Source: Sophora flavescens | Taxonomy: Eukaryota; Streptophyta; Magnoliopsida; Fabales; Fabaceae | DNA: 64,000 bases | Assembly (NCBI GenBank): GCA_030762895.1 | Contig: CM061062.1 | Location: 234,285,379-234,349,378 of the forward strand | Direction: 5' to 3' | Program-made: the position numbers and the translations under genes | Part shown: positions 32,246-44,684 of the stretch, in pieces | Layout of the letters: every line of letters begins with the position of its first letter | Numbering within the stretch: position 1 is the first letter of the stretch | The notes under the pieces: model-generated | Told to the model about the DNA's origin: nothing | The model's database searches: none | The model's input: the letters and a program-made list of their open reading frames with translations, nothing else

Positions 32246-33864
32246 TTAAGAAAACTCATTGGGGGTGATTCCACCAGGATCCCACTGTCTGTGATACAGT
32301 GGCCACGGAATGCCCAAATTGCAGTATGATCCTCCCGGATCCCATGGCCTACAGCATAAAGCCCACGTGATAGACAAGGGACGGAAGCTTGTTCCATGGT
32401 CCCCTAACTTGCAGCTTTGATATGGAAGTGGGTGCTTGACAATCATGGTGACCTCGCCAAGTGCGGCGGACTTCTCACTCCCTCTTGGGTCAAGGTTGAC
32501 CTCTTTCTCAATAAAGTCCTCCCAATAAAATCGGGGTTCAACCTCTTGGACTGGCCATGGTGCAAAATCCAGAGGCTTGAACTCCATTGCTGGTGGTTCC
32601 ACAGGGGGAGGTGGCAAATAGGTAGAGAGTGTTACTGGTGCTGCTTCAACTTCTGCATGATCTTTATTCATTGCACTGATAAATCCATCACCTGTTAAAC
32701 CTGCAGAAATTTCAGCACACACCACAGAAGGGTTAGAGTTAGTACAGTCAGTAGATATATTACAATAAACTGAATCAGTAAAGGTCTGAATGTCTGGAAG
32801 TGGCTTGAGCTCTAAGGAGGGTGGCTGCTCAATGGATGGTATATTTGGAGTAGCCATGATGTCAAGAACTTCGGTTGAACAGACAGCTTCACTCTCACTA
32901 TCACCCTGCAAAATAGAATCAAGAAACTCAGCACAAACAAAGACACTGCGGGTTAGTGTCGATGCAAATCGATACATGTAGTAAAAGAAACTGAATTAGT
33001 AAAGGTCTGATTGTCTGGACTTTCTGCACACAGTTCATCCACCCCATCACTTTCAACACCTGCATTTGAATTCATTGAATTATCTACTTCCAAAGGTTCT
33101 TCATCATCTTCAAGCACGGTGAAGCAGATGTCCTCCTGATCCTCATTTTCTATATGAACATGGCCCTCAACCTCATATGTCTCATGTTCCATATGGATGT
33201 TTTGCTCTTCATACCTTTCAAAACATGCTATACACTAAGCAAATTCATTACAATCAGCACATGCAGTATAATAGATAGAATCAGGGGATTCAACACACAG
33301 TTCATCAACAGAAGTATCATTATCAAAATTATCCTCAGAAGTATTGTCAGGAATAACTACTTGTGAATCTGTATGTTCTTCAAGGGGATGTGGAGTTAGC
33401 AGTGCAGCCGAGGCGGCGACAATGTGATCAATTTGAATGGCCAACTTCTGAGATTCAGCTTCTCTCCTCTGTTGGCTTTGCTCAATTTGAATGGCCATCT
33501 TCTGAAAATCAGCTTCTATCCTCTGTTGGGATTCAAGATTTTATTCTGCCATCCGTTGATTGTTCTCTACCATTTGTTAAAGGCTTGCTTGGAATTCTGT
33601 CATTTGTTGTTGCATCAGAGAAGCTATCTCATCCAAGATGCTGCGTTCTCCTCCATGTTGGCTATGATAAAAAGGTTGCTCCTCATTCACTCCAATCATG
33701 TCAAAACCACTGCTAAACTCATAACTTCCAGCAAAATTAGGATAATTTATGCATGGTGGTGGTTTACTAAAATCAGGATAATATATGCATGGTGGTGGTG
33801 GCTCATAATAAACATTAGGCATATCACCAAACAGTAAATTATCCAAAGCAGTACTAAGATTCAT
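32246..33864 (-). pseudogene. Reading frame of the non-autonomous element, unknown function
   Basis: ATG at 33864, about 50 bp after the primer site, opens MNLSTALDNLLFGDMPNVYY, then Pro/Tyr-rich repeats (PPPPCIYYPDF). A Gln-rich coiled-coil segment with a repeated MAIQIEQSQQRREAESQK unit and long acidic stretches follow. Near 32830 PPSLELKPLPDIQTF resembles the PPxLELKPLP linker found before RT in Athila-type pol proteins. Stops at 33577-33579, about 33541 and 33235-33237 all sit at likely Gln codons, and a frameshift lies near 32960. I recognise no enzyme domain. It could be a divergent gag-like RNA-packaging protein; this is inference from its place after the primer site. Confidence 0.55.
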
Positions 33865-33916
33865 AACCAGACAAATTCAGCAAAATGTTTTTTTTTTCTG
33901 TCAATAACAACAAGAG

Positions 33917-33934
33917 TCCCCGGCAACGGCGCCA
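33917..33934 (-). promoter_or_regulatory. Primer binding site, tRNA-Asp type
   Basis: On the minus strand TGGCGCCGTTGCCGGGGA starts five bases after the LTR end. It is the exact complement of the 3' end of plant tRNA-Asp(GTC), a primer used by Athila/Tat-type elements. It fixes the element's direction. Confidence 0.92.
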
Positions 33935-33939
33935 ATTTT

Positions 33940-35097
33940 TGGTCGCGCTGTCGCCACGCGCCAAAAAGCGAGCGATTTACAAAATATGTAGATAGGGAGC
34001 GACAACTCGGACATCGTCTCACAAGGACTCTTAGGTTGCTATTATTGACAGAAAATCAGTTTTGGGGGGGTTTGGTTTGAAATTCAAGTAATAAAAGAAA
34101 ACAGAAAACAGAGCAATAAAAACCAAGTAAATATCAAATAGCCAAAAAACGATTAACCTACTGTTCTCGGTTCCCCACTATCATTGGTTCACATAATTCC
34201 AAGCCCTAAGCAGATTCTAATCCCCTTTCGGTTGTAGCAACAATTAACAAACGAAATCACTACTACAAATATATGTTCCTATTCCCGAATTAAACAAAAG
34301 GGGTTAAGCCCTCATGAACTAAACGAACATGAACGAACACACGCGAATTAAACAAAAGCGATTAAGTATAGGAACATAACATCACCGAAATGAATCAACA
34401 CAACACTATACACTCCTGAATTAAACAAACAGAAACATATAGCATCGCATTGAAAAGAGAAAAGCAAATGAAAACAGGGATTACATAACCTCAAGTGTAA
34501 ATGGAAACCAATTACAGTAGACTAATCCTAGGAGACTAGCTCTCCATAACAAAAATAACGCAGCTATCTAAACCTAAAGAAAACAAAAGATGAGATCTAA
34601 AAAAACTCCTCAGTTCTGCCTTCAAACAGGCTTAAATACAGTTTCTGGTTTCCATGAACTCGCGAGGCGAGGACTGTCTCGCGACGCGAATCTTCTGCAA
34701 CGTTTGGTCTTCAGGCGAGGCGAAGTACGGCTCGCGTGGCGAGGAATGGAAAAGTCATGGCTTCTGGTCTTCAGTCTCGCGAGGCGAGTAATGGATTCGC
34801 GGGGCGAGACAGAAAGGATTGCAAATTCTGGAATAGTCACGCTTCAGGTTCGCGGGGCGAATGATCTTTCGCGGGGCGAAGAACTCCAGAATTATTTCTT
34901 TTTATTAACATGAAAACAGTAAATAGCAGTAAGTGCTTTATTTGACTCTAAATCAACTAAATTAACCTAAAAATACTTTACAGACTCAAAATGCTGCTTA
35001 AAAGACAATCAAGTCTAATTTGGGTGAAAATGATATATAATTAGCACAAAGCCAAGGTTTTTCTAGTTATAAAACTAGACTAGCCAGAGGCTGATCA
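33940..35097 (-). repeat. 5' LTR of the non-autonomous element
   Basis: Right copy, 1158 bp, co-linear with 29645-30802 and carrying the same CpG-rich array at 34657-34890. The TSD base next to it has mutated (CCCTT for CCCTG), which puts a TAG into the resumed Tekay gag frame. Confidence 0.95.
34657..34890. promoter_or_regulatory. CpG-rich motif array in U3 (5' LTR copy)
   Basis: Same cluster of TCGCGAGGCGA / TTCGCGGGGCGAA variants as in the other LTR, nearly unchanged. In minus-strand orientation it precedes the TATA-like TATTTAAG near 34635. Confidence 0.6.
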
Positions 35098-35102
35098 CCC
35101 TT

Positions 35103-35880
35103 AGAAGGCTGATTTGTGGATCCAAGAGCTGGAGACAATCTTCGAGTTGGTGGTCACGCCGGCAGATGTTCGGGTCACTTATGATGCTTTCCTACTGGTG
35201 GGAAACGTGGAGTATTGGTGGAGAGGTGCTAGGCTACTGTTGGAAGCTGATCACCAAGACATTACTTGGGACGTTTTTTGAACTGCGTTCATGGACAAAT
35301 ATTTTCCGGAGAGCGTAAGGATCGAGAAAGAACGACAATTTCTGGGGCTACAACAGAGAGAGTTATCGGTAGGGGAGTATGCAGCGAAGTTTGAATCGCT
35401 GGATAAATACTTCCATTTCTTTCAAGCTCAACCGAATGAAGGCTGGAAGTGTGAAAGGTTTGAAGCAGGACTGCGATTTGAGATTAAGGAGTCCGTTTTA
35501 CCTCTGCAACTTCGTAATTTCCAAGCTCTAGTGGAAATGAGTCGTAAGATCGAGCAAATGAGCAAAGGAAAGGATAATAGAGGGAGTACTGGTGTAACCT
35601 CTCACTTCAAGAACCAAAATCAGAGTTGGAGAGGAAAACAGAATCAGAGGAAGCCTTATTTCCGTCCACAAGGAAATAATCAGAACTGACAACAAAACCG
35701 TTCGAATTTTACTGCATCAGGGAGTGGAGGTCAAAGAAATCAGAATCAAGGTCAGATTAGGAGATGCTTTAACTGTGGAGATCCGGGACACATGTCAAAT
35801 ACTTGCCCTATGAGGGGAGTAAGATGTTATAATTGTAATCAACTGGGACACACGGTGAAGGACTGCAAAGTACCAAAGCA
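35103..35880 (+). pseudogene. Tekay gag, C-terminal part with two zinc knuckles
   Basis: Resumes the gag domain with KADLWIQELETIFEL, EYWWRGARLLLEA and TAFMDKYFPESVR. It ends in a Gln/Asn-rich basic region and two CCHC knuckles, CFNCGDPGHMSNTC (near 35767) and CYNCNQLGHTVKDC (near 35826). TGA codons at about 35279 and 35687 sit where Arg is expected. The same frame continues into the protease. Zinc knuckles bind the genomic RNA in working elements. Confidence 0.9.
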
Positions 35881-38800
35881 TGAATCGACTGTCAATCACG
35901 TCGGAGCAAATAAACCGACAGCCAAAGGGAGAGTTTATACAATGAGTGGGACTGAAGCTTCAAATTCTGACGATCTCTTACAGGGTAAGTGCAACATAAA
36001 TGGTAATCTTTTAACTGTACTTTTTGATTCAGGTGCAACGCATTCTTTTATCTCGATGGATTGTGTGAAACTGCTGAAATTGCATGTTTCTTCCTTGTTG
36101 TGTGATCTTATTGTTTCAACTCCTACTGCTAAGCTTGTTTTAGTCACTTCTGTTTGCTTGAATTGTCCTATTATTATTCAGGATAAACATTTTCTTGTTA
36201 ACCTGATCTGTTTGCCTTTAATACAGTTAGATGTAATTTTAGGCATGGATTGGTTGTATTCTAACCATATCTTGATTGACTGTGCTCGTAAAACTCTAGT
36301 TTTTCCTACGGATGAGATTTTTGGATTGTTAACTGCTAATCAAGTAAAAGCTTCTTTAAAAGAGGGAGCACAAGGATACATGCTATTATTTTCCTTAGAC
36401 ATTAAGAGTGAGTTAGACTTGCAGTGCATACCCGTTGTCAATGAGTTTCTGGAAGTTTTTCCTAAAGATGTATCGGGATTACCACCTGTTCGGGAGATAG
36501 AGTTCACGATTGATCTGGTTCCAGGCACTGGACCAATATCCATAGCACCATATCAAATGTCGCCATCAGAACTTGAGGAATTAAAAGGACAACTAGTGGA
36601 ACTGATGCGGAAGGAATTCATTAGACCCAGTGTATCGCCTTGGGGAGCTCCGGTTTTATTAGTGAAGAAGAAAGACGGAACTTCTTGGTTATGCGTAGAT
36701 TTTCGTCAGTTGAATAAAGTGACGATTAAGAATAAGTATCCAGTTCCAAGGATAGATGATTTAATGGATCGGTTACGTGGAGCAGCTGTTTTCTCAAAGA
36801 TAGATTTACGTTCAGGTTATCATCAGATTCGTGTGAAGGCAGAGGACGTTCTTAAAATAGCGTTTATAACACGTTACAGACATTACGAGTACCTTGTGAT
36901 GCCGTTCGGAGTTACGAATGCTCCAGCCATATTCATGGATTACATGAATAGGATTTTTCGTCCTTACTTAGATCAGTTTGTCGTTGTTTTCATCGACGAT
37001 ATTCTAATCTATTCTCCCAGTAAAGAAAAACACGCTGAACATCTCAGTGTGGTTCTCCAAATTTTAAAGGAGAAACAACTTTACGCGAAACCTTAAAAGT
37101 GTGAATTTTGGTTAGACCAAGTTCAATTTTTAGGACACATATTCATTAGACCAAGTTCTCCAAATTGTTGTTGATCCGTCGAAAGTTGAGACTGTTTTAC
37201 AATGGGAAAGGCCTAAGACGGTGACCAAGATTCGTAGTTTTGTGGGGTTAGCGGGATAATATAGAAGATTCATTGAAGGATTTTCTAAAATAGTAGGACC
37301 CCTTACCCAATTAACTCGAAAGGATCAAGCGTTTATATGGACTGAAGCATGCGAAGAAAGTTTTCAAGAGTTAAAATGAAGGTTGACTACTTCACCGGTA
37401 TTGATACTACCTGATCCTCATGAACCTTTTGAGGTTTATTGTGATGCTTCACATCAAGGGTTAGTATGTGTATTGATGCAAGACCGGAAAGTCGTGGCAT
37501 ATGCTTCAAGACAATTGAAGATTCATGAAAGGAATTATCCTACACATGACTTGGAACTAGCAGCGGTGGTATTTGTTTTAAAAATCTAGAGACATTATTT
37601 GTATGGAGCGACTTTTAATGTTTTCAGTGACCATAAATGTTTGAAATACTTGTTTGATCAAAAGGAACTTAACATGAGACAGAGGCGTTGGTTGGAACTT
37701 TTAAAGGATTACGATTTCCAATTACAGTATCACCCTGGAAAAGTAAATGTTGTAGCAGATGCTTTGAGCAGGAAATCAATGCATATATCGGCAATGATGG
37801 TTAAAGAGAAACAGTTATTGGAACAATTCCGAGATATGCGATTGACAATTAAGACATGTACAGGAAAATTGTGTATAGGTATGATTACTGTTTCAAATGA
37901 ACTGATGGAACAAATTAAAGAAAAGCAAGAAAGTGATCAGTACCTACAAGGAGAAAGAGAATTAGTACGACAGGGAGCAATGTGGGAATTTAAAGAAGGA
38001 AATGATGGAATCTTAAGGTTTGGTGAAAGAATTTTCATACGGAACGATGTCAAGATGAGAAAGTTAATTCTTGAAGAAGCTCATAGGAGTAAGTTGAGTT
38101 TGCATCCCGGAGTTACTAAGATGTATCAGGATTTAAAGAAATTATATTGGTGGCATGGCATGAAGAAAGATGTGATGGAATTTGTAGCTGCGTGTTTAAC
38201 TTGCCAGAAGGTTAAAGTAGAACATCAAAGACCAGCAGGAATGCTACAATACTTAGACATTCCAAAATGGAAATGGGATGGTATTGCGATGGATTTCGTG
38301 TCAGGTTTGCCAAAGACTCGGAAAGGGTATGACTCTATATGGGTAATAGTTGATCGACTGACTAAATCAGCCCACTTTTTACCAGTTAATGTGAAATACT
38401 CACTGGAAAGACTAACCCAGTTGTACATCGATGAAATTGTTAGATTACATGGAGTGCCTTTGAGTATTGATTCAGATCGTGATCCGAGATTTACGTCAAG
38501 ATTTTGGTAAAGTCTGCAAGAGTCATTGGGAACGAAACTTAGATTGAGTTCTGCGTATCATCCTCACACGGATGGACAATCGGAGAGGACTATTCAGTCT
38601 CTTGAAGATTTATTGAGAGCCTGTGTGCTAGAAAATACTGGAAGTTGGGATGAATATCTATCATTGATAGAATTCACTTACAATAATAGTTTTCACTCGA
38701 GCATAGGAATGGCACCCTATGAAGCGTTGTATGGTCGACGGTGCAGAACACCTTTATGTTGGTACCAGGATGGTGCGAGTTTACTGGTAGGACCAGATAT

Positions 38801-39330
38801 CGTGCAACAAACGATAAAAAAGGTGAAAATGATCCAAGAGAAAATGTGGATAACTCAGTCGACAGAAAAGTTATGCTGACAAGAGACGACGACCTCTTGA
38901 ATTTGAGGAAGGTGAGCATGTGTTTTTGAGAGTCACGCCAACGACTGGGGTTGGTAGGGTAATTAAATCCAGGAAACTCACTCCTAAATTCATTGGACCT
39001 TACCAAATTCTTCGTCGGGTAGGTCCTGTAGCCTATAAAATTTCTTTACCGCCTTTTCTATCCAATCTTCATGATGTTTTTCATGTTTCACAATTGAGGA
39101 AATATATTCCTGATCCATCTCACGTAATTGAACCTGATCTAGTACAACTAAAAGAAAACTTGTCTTATGAGACTTTACCTGTACGAATCGCGGATAAGAT
39201 GATTAAGCAGCTCAGAGGTAAACAAATCTCGTTGGTCAAAGTTATTTGGGATGACATGACTGGAGAAGCAACGTGGGAAGTAGAGGACAAAATGAAGTTA
39301 CGGTATCCTGATCTATTTACAGGTACGTAA
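35881..39330 (+). pseudogene. Tekay pol: protease, RT, RNase H, integrase, chromodomain-like end
   Basis: The protease has LFDSGATHSFIS (near 36027). RT runs from about 36600 with FSKIDLRSGYHQIRV, LVMPFGVTNAPAIFMDYMN and the catalytic FIDDILIYS (near 36990). RNase H starts at about 37400 (VYCDASHQGL, DLELAAVVF). Integrase has an HHCC-type region (about 38100-38215), then D,D,E at AMDFVSGLP, DSDRDPRF and SERTIQSLED. A chromodomain-like segment ends at 39330 (VKVIWDDMTGEATWEVED). Stops at 37094, 37256, 37377, 37587 and 38508, an irregular stretch at 37100-37180 and a one-base frameshift near 38850 disable it. Confidence 0.93.
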
Positions 39331-39346
39331 TTTCGAGGACGAAATT

Positions 39347-39365
39347 TTTTTTAGTAGGGTAGTAA
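39347..39365 (+). promoter_or_regulatory. Polypurine tract region of the Tekay element
   Basis: TTTTTTTTAGTAGGGTAGTAA lies directly before the 3' LTR, after the GAGGACGAAATTT motif usual at this place in Tekay/Del elements. The purine run is short and interrupted by T's. Confidence 0.6.
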
Positions 39366-42300
39366 TGTAACACCCTGTATTTTACTGTTTTAAATAACAG
39401 TGATACATATAAATATGTTTATAAATTTATTTGAGTTTTAGAAAATTATTTTAAATAAACGGAGTTTACCACTCAATCCTACTTGACTGTAGGAAGCTAC
39501 GATTAAAATTTAGGTTGGAAAGTCAGGCGAAACCCGGCCCGAGAATTCCATTGACAGTATAATAATACTGCTCAAAAGACCTAATTTTAAATCGTGAACG
39601 AAAGACTTAAGATTAGTATTTTATTTTCTACAATTCTGTATTTTTAGATTTATTTCGGAAAAAAATAAAATAATTTACGTTTTACTGGCAGAATACGAAA
39701 ACGGGTGAGCGGCAGAATGGATTTCGGAGTTTCCAAGAGCAGATAAAGAGTTTATCTTAGGATTTTGAGATGATTCAAGGGGATGAATCATACTTTTAAG
39801 TCTAGAAGGTTCTGCAGGGTTAAAGTGAAATTTTTTTAATTTTACGCTTAAGCCCCTGAACTTTCTGTTAATTACCCTTTTGTCCCTAAGTTAGTTTCTA
39901 AGTTTTTTTCAAGTGAATTGGGTCAGAATATTTGTTTCCAATCTCTTATTGGACTGTGGCTATGAAGCCCAAATTTCCTAGTCCATGGATTAATTCCATA
40001 AAGCCTATTTGAAACTATACAAGTTTCCTATGTCATGCTTAAGCTTAAATTATTTAGTGGGCCCCACAAAAATGAATCCAAGCCCAAATTTAGTAGGCCC
40101 ATTCGCAAGCCCATGAGGGAGAAGGGGCTGCCCTCATAATTTTTGGATGAGCCAAGATTGTTCTAGAATGTTCTACATTCTTCTACATTATTCTACAACA
40201 TTCTCAAATCTTCTCAAGTGTTCTAGGGTTTTCTTAAAATATCTCATGACAAAATCAGCCCAAAATAGTCAAGATAAGATCACATTTAATGTGCAAATGG
40301 TCATCATTACAACTTATTGACAATTTGCAAAACAGTCCTTATACTTTTGGCATCTTTGGAAAATGGTCCTTAGGAATTAATTTCACTTTAATCCTTTCAG
40401 AAATCACCTCCTTTCTACTTGGTCCTCAAAAGTGGCACGCAACATGCCTATAAATACCTTGCTCTCACATTTCATTTAGTTTTTATTGCCTTTTTGTTCA
40501 AAAACCCTAAAGTTCATAAGTCTTTTAGTGTTAAATTTGTGAAGCAAGTTCTTGGATTTCTTTTGTCTTTGATATTCAAGAGGTAAATCTTAATCTTCTT
40601 CCTTAATCATGTCTATGTTCTTCAATAAGTTTCTTGATTTAAAGTTTATATCATAGTTGTTCATCACCTTTAAGTTTCTAAGCCTTGAACTTTGAAAATC
40701 CATAATAAATTCTAGAAAAATCTCATGATGATGAAACCACTTTCTATATTCTTGATATCATGCATATTATCTAAATCCAAGAGCATGATGTAATAAAAAA
40801 TTTCTTTCCTAAAAACCTAGCCTTGGCCGAATCTATTAGAATAGGTTTGGTAGAGTTTTGTTCATGTGTTGTCATGTATGATCATGTATTCTATATGACA
40901 TGTATGTCTACACACTCTAATCCATGGTAGATTATTAAAATGAAAGTCTTTACTCAAAAATCTCTATGTTGGCCGAAACCCTAGGTTGATTAGATTTGTT
41001 GAGTTTTGTTCAAAGTTTTCATCAATGATCTTAGAAATCAAGTTATTAGTAAGTATGCTTAATAAATCCAAGTTGGTTTATTAAACTAAAAACTCTAGCC
41101 CTATGAACATGTTGAGGCCGAATCTTAGTATATAAGAGTTAGGAAGTTTTGAGTTTGAAACTTAGTTGTTTAGTCACTAATCTATGATTTAGGTTGATCA
41201 AGGATCATAAATCCATGACTTAATCATGATTAGAAATTTTAGTCATTCAAGACCCTAGAGGCCGTGACTATGTATTAGGATTTAGAATGTTTTAGTTTCT
41301 TGATTTGTAATTATTTGATTGTAATGGTTGAAGGTTAAGTGAATACGACGTTTACGCGATATCCGAATTTCCGAAGGAAATCAGTAAATTCACAAGAAGT
41401 CTCTGAAAGGTAAGTGGGGAACACCTGAGGATTTATTTGATGGCTATATGTTATCCCGTGTTTGTTTGTAATTATTTGTCTGTTAATATTTATTAAAGTT
41501 GTGTTATTTGTTTCTGTGTGGTTTTAATTGCGTTTAATTGTTTATCTGTGATTATATTATGCTACTGTGATGCATGATCTGTCTGGGAAATATCTGTGAT
41601 ATAATTGTTGATTGATGTGTGAGAAGCCTGACAGTGGTCAGTGCCCAATTAAGTTAATTGGATAAAAGCTTTAAGAAGCTTCACAAATTATATTCAATGT
41701 TTTAAACGATAAAATATTGATATATAATATTAATGGAAATTTTAATTTGGAAAAATGAGCAATTTTGGAAAATATTATTATTTTAATAATATAATATTGT
41801 AAGAGAGTATTATGAGTCACAATGAGCGCGAAACCGTGAAAATATTTTTGCACAGCTAGTTTTTATGTAAGAAATTCCGGAATATTACAAAATATTCTTT
41901 TATGAAATTAATTGGTGAAAATAAGTTAATTATGATTTTAGAAAATTAATTAAGTGGAAAAAGCTAAATTTTGGCTTAAAAAGCCTTAAAAATAATATTT
42001 GACGACAAATTTGGAAAAGTGTAGACGGAAAGTATTTTGAAACGGCAGTGCGTATTTTGAAGAAGTTAAAACCTCAAGTGACTCATTGGTTTGTTAAAAA
42101 CTAAGTTTTATTATTTAAGGATTTTATTAATGAATTTCCAATTTGAAAAGAATTTCTGAAAACCAAAAATAAATTCAACAATGTTAAAAATGGTGTGGAA
42201 CTTAGTAACCGAGACATCGGGGTACTAAGGTTCTGTGTTGTGATGGACTTGGGGTCCTTTGGACTTTGAGGTCCTATACCGTATACGTGGGGTATACCGT

Positions 42301-43859
42301 ATTTAAACATTGAAGATGTTTTCTAGTACCACGAACCTAAGACTGGTGCATCGGTCGAGAGGTGTCGTGATTGAGCACTCGGACTGTGAAGTCCTGTGTT
42401 GTAATGAAATTTTTAAAGGTGTTTTAAAACTATGAGTCGTAAGCCATTTTAAGCTTCGGCAAAGAAAGATTGAACACAAAGAAAAGAACAAAACAAAAGT
42501 GTTTTGCATGCATTGGCAGACGTGCCCGCGGTTCGAAGTATTAATTACCTGCGGTGTGAGGTAGTTCTTACTGTGTTTTTCTCATGTGCCTAGTGAGGAC
42601 ATTTGAGACCCCATCTTCGTTGCTATTGGTGCCCTGAGTGTGGACAGTATGCAATGTGTTTTGGCTGCGTGCCTGGCTTTGTGCCTGTGTGGATGGGAAG
42701 AGGCTGCGTGCCTAGTGGCTGCGTGCCAAGTTAGCCTGTGTGGCTATGGAGCCTGATCAACTCATTATATGTTGGGATATCTCATGAGATTAGGACGAAA
42801 TTAGATGATGAATATGAAGTGTCATGCATAATTTTCAAATCGATGATGTTTGGGGTGTTGAACCCAATGATAAACTATTTGTTATAAATGGTTGTATTTG
42901 GTAAATGTTGATGTGTCTATGTGGTGGCTAGTATGTAGTTATTGAGTAAAATCCATGTATTGGTTTCTCACTCTTACATGTTCAGATGGACCCGGATATA
43001 CCTTTGGTACAGTCGAGGGTTCGAACGATCATGTTTGATCGTGCACAGTACGGTGGTGCCTGGGAGATTAACCCTAAGGCACTCAGCGCCACCTACCATG
43101 GCCCTAGCAGAGAAGTTATCGGCACAGTAGATGAAGGACCACAACAGAGAATACATGTCGTGGAGACTGTCGATGTATCTCTACCTCAGTGTGGCTATAC
43201 CTGCAGTACCTGGATGAGCATGGGATGATGGATCCGTTACCTCAGCCAAATCCTCTTCAGATAGTAGGACCTGAGGAACCTCCTATTGAAGTGGAGGAGG
43301 ATCCAGAGGAATACATGGAGGACGATCTTGAGTTTCACCCTCCTGCAGTTGATGGTGAGGATTCTTCCGATGACGCAGCGGGAGCGGAGGCATCTTCATC
43401 AGATACTTCGGTTGTAGGTGGGGTTGATCATCAGGATTTTCCCAATGGGTTCTAGTAGCTTGACCAGCTATAGGTATAGTTCTGGGGTAGCAAGTCTTGT
43501 CAGTTTTGATCTAGCTTCTGAGAGCCATGAGTTTTTGGTATGGTTCTAGACTACTCGTTGCTTATATGTATATGTTTTTATTTTCTTTGCTTAGTTTGAT
43601 GGAGAATAGCCTATACTTATGAGGGCTCTTTTGTTATCTCCTATTATAGGTATTGTGTAATTAAAAGATGATGCATATATATAAATATACATATATGTTT
43701 GTTAGGCGTATGATGGTTCTATGTTGGAAAAAAAAAATTCATCACTATTTTCGTAAAGAAACAGTTACTCAAAAATATATTTTCCGAAAGTAACCTGCAA
43801 TTAATAATTTAATTTCCGCTTTTGGGTAATAATGTGATGACCCTGGAAGGGGTGTCTCA
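39366..43859 (+). repeat. 3' LTR of the Tekay element (4.5 kb)
   Basis: Starts TGTAACACCCTG, ends GGGTGTCTCA, then the TTAAT duplication. TATA-like CCTATAAATAC at about 40447-40457. It has a single copy of the segment that is tandemly doubled in the 5' LTR. Confidence 0.95.
42986..43455 (+). pseudogene. LTR-internal reading frame (3' LTR copy, frameshifted)
   Basis: ATG at 42986 follows an acceptor-like TTACATGTTCAG and starts MDPDIPLVQSRVRTIMF. It matches the 5' LTR frame from DRAQYGG onward. One base is missing near 43185 (TACCTCAGTG against TACCTCCAGTG), shifting the frame. The acidic end continues in another frame to 43455. Unknown function. Confidence 0.4.
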
Positions 43860-43864
43860 TTAAT

Positions 43865-44684
43865 TATAGCAGCTCGGAGGTTACGACCTTACTTCCAGTC
43901 ACACCAAGTTATAGTCAAAACTGATCATCCAATACAGCAGGTGCTCAGGAAACCCGATCTAGCCAGACGAATGACAGCTTGGTTAGTAGAATTGTCAGAA
44001 TTCGGTTTGCAATATGAGTCGAGGGGGCCGATGAAAGCACAATGCCTCACCGACTTTATTGCCGAGCTCTCTTCTAAGCCGAGGTCGGAATCCTTCATCT
44101 GGCTTCTATATGTTGATGGATCATCAAACTTAAAGGGAAGCGGAGCTGGAATAATTCTCGAAGGGCCTGATGATCTAATCCTGGAACAATCTTTAAAGTT
44201 TGGGTTTACTGCTTCAAACAACCAAGCAGAATATGAAGCCCTTATTACAGGACTGATGCTAGCTAAAGAAGTTGGAGTCCAAGAATTAAAATGCCGAAGT
44301 GACTCACAGCTTGTAACAGGACAAGTCTCGGGTGATTATCAAACAAAGGATCCCCAACTAACCAGGTATCTCTGCAAGGTTAATAGTCTAATTTCTGAAT
44401 TTGATAATTTTGCTATTGAGCATATACCTCGGGAAGAAAATTCCAGGGCAGATCTGTTGTCTAAGTTGGCTAGCACCAAGAAAGCTGGCCAGCTAAGAAC
44501 TTTCATTCAGGAAAATCTTCTCGAACCGAGAATAAAAAATACTGAAGTGATAATGACCGAGCACTTTGATCGTGGCTGGATGACACCAATTTGGGAATAT
44601 TTAGCCTCGGACAAATTGCCCAATGACCCTAAGGAGGCGAGGAGAATTCGTCTAAAATCTTGCCATTACACCATCCGAGACTGA
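43865..44684 (+). pseudogene. Tat RNase H (rest) and second, Tat-type RNase H
   Basis: Picks up the interrupted RNase H directly after the TTAAT duplication (AARRLRPYFQSHQVIVKTDHP, RRMTAWLVELSEF). A second RNase H follows at about 44100-44480 with LYVDGSSNLKGSGAGI, NNQAEYEALITGL, CRSDSQLV and the IPREENSRADLLSKLA end. This doubled RNase H is typical of Tat/Ogre/Retand elements. TGA at 44682, probably a former Trp codon, ends the frame. Confidence 0.9.

Larger units (their letters stand above)
29645..35097 (-). mobile_element. Non-autonomous LTR retrotransposon without pol (innermost element)
   Basis: Two LTRs of exactly 1158 bp (29645-30802 and 33940-35097) begin TGATCAGCC and end in CA on the minus strand. 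They differ at roughly 25-30 positions (2-3%) by eye. The TSD is CCCTG (29640-29644) against CCCTT (35098-35102). A tRNA-Asp-type primer site abuts the right LTR and a purine-rich tract abuts the left one, so the element points leftward. The 3.1-kb interior has no RT, integrase or protease, only a degenerate reading frame. It depends on a partner element, possibly of the Athila/Tat group. Confidence 0.93.
24148..43859 (+). mobile_element. Tekay/Del-type Ty3/gypsy retrotransposon (middle element of the nest)
   Basis: Very long LTRs (24148-29174, 5027 bp; 39366-43859, 4494 bp) start TGTAACACCCTG and end GGGTGTCTCA. Flanking TTAAT at 24143-24147 and 43860-43864 is the target duplication. It lies inside the RNase H of the Tat element, whose reading resumes at 43865. 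A tRNA-Met primer site, gag with two zinc knuckles, protease, RT, RNase H, integrase and a chromodomain-like end identify the Tekay/Del group. Without the inner insertion it is about 14.3 kb. Several stops and frameshifts make it non-functional. Confidence 0.95.
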
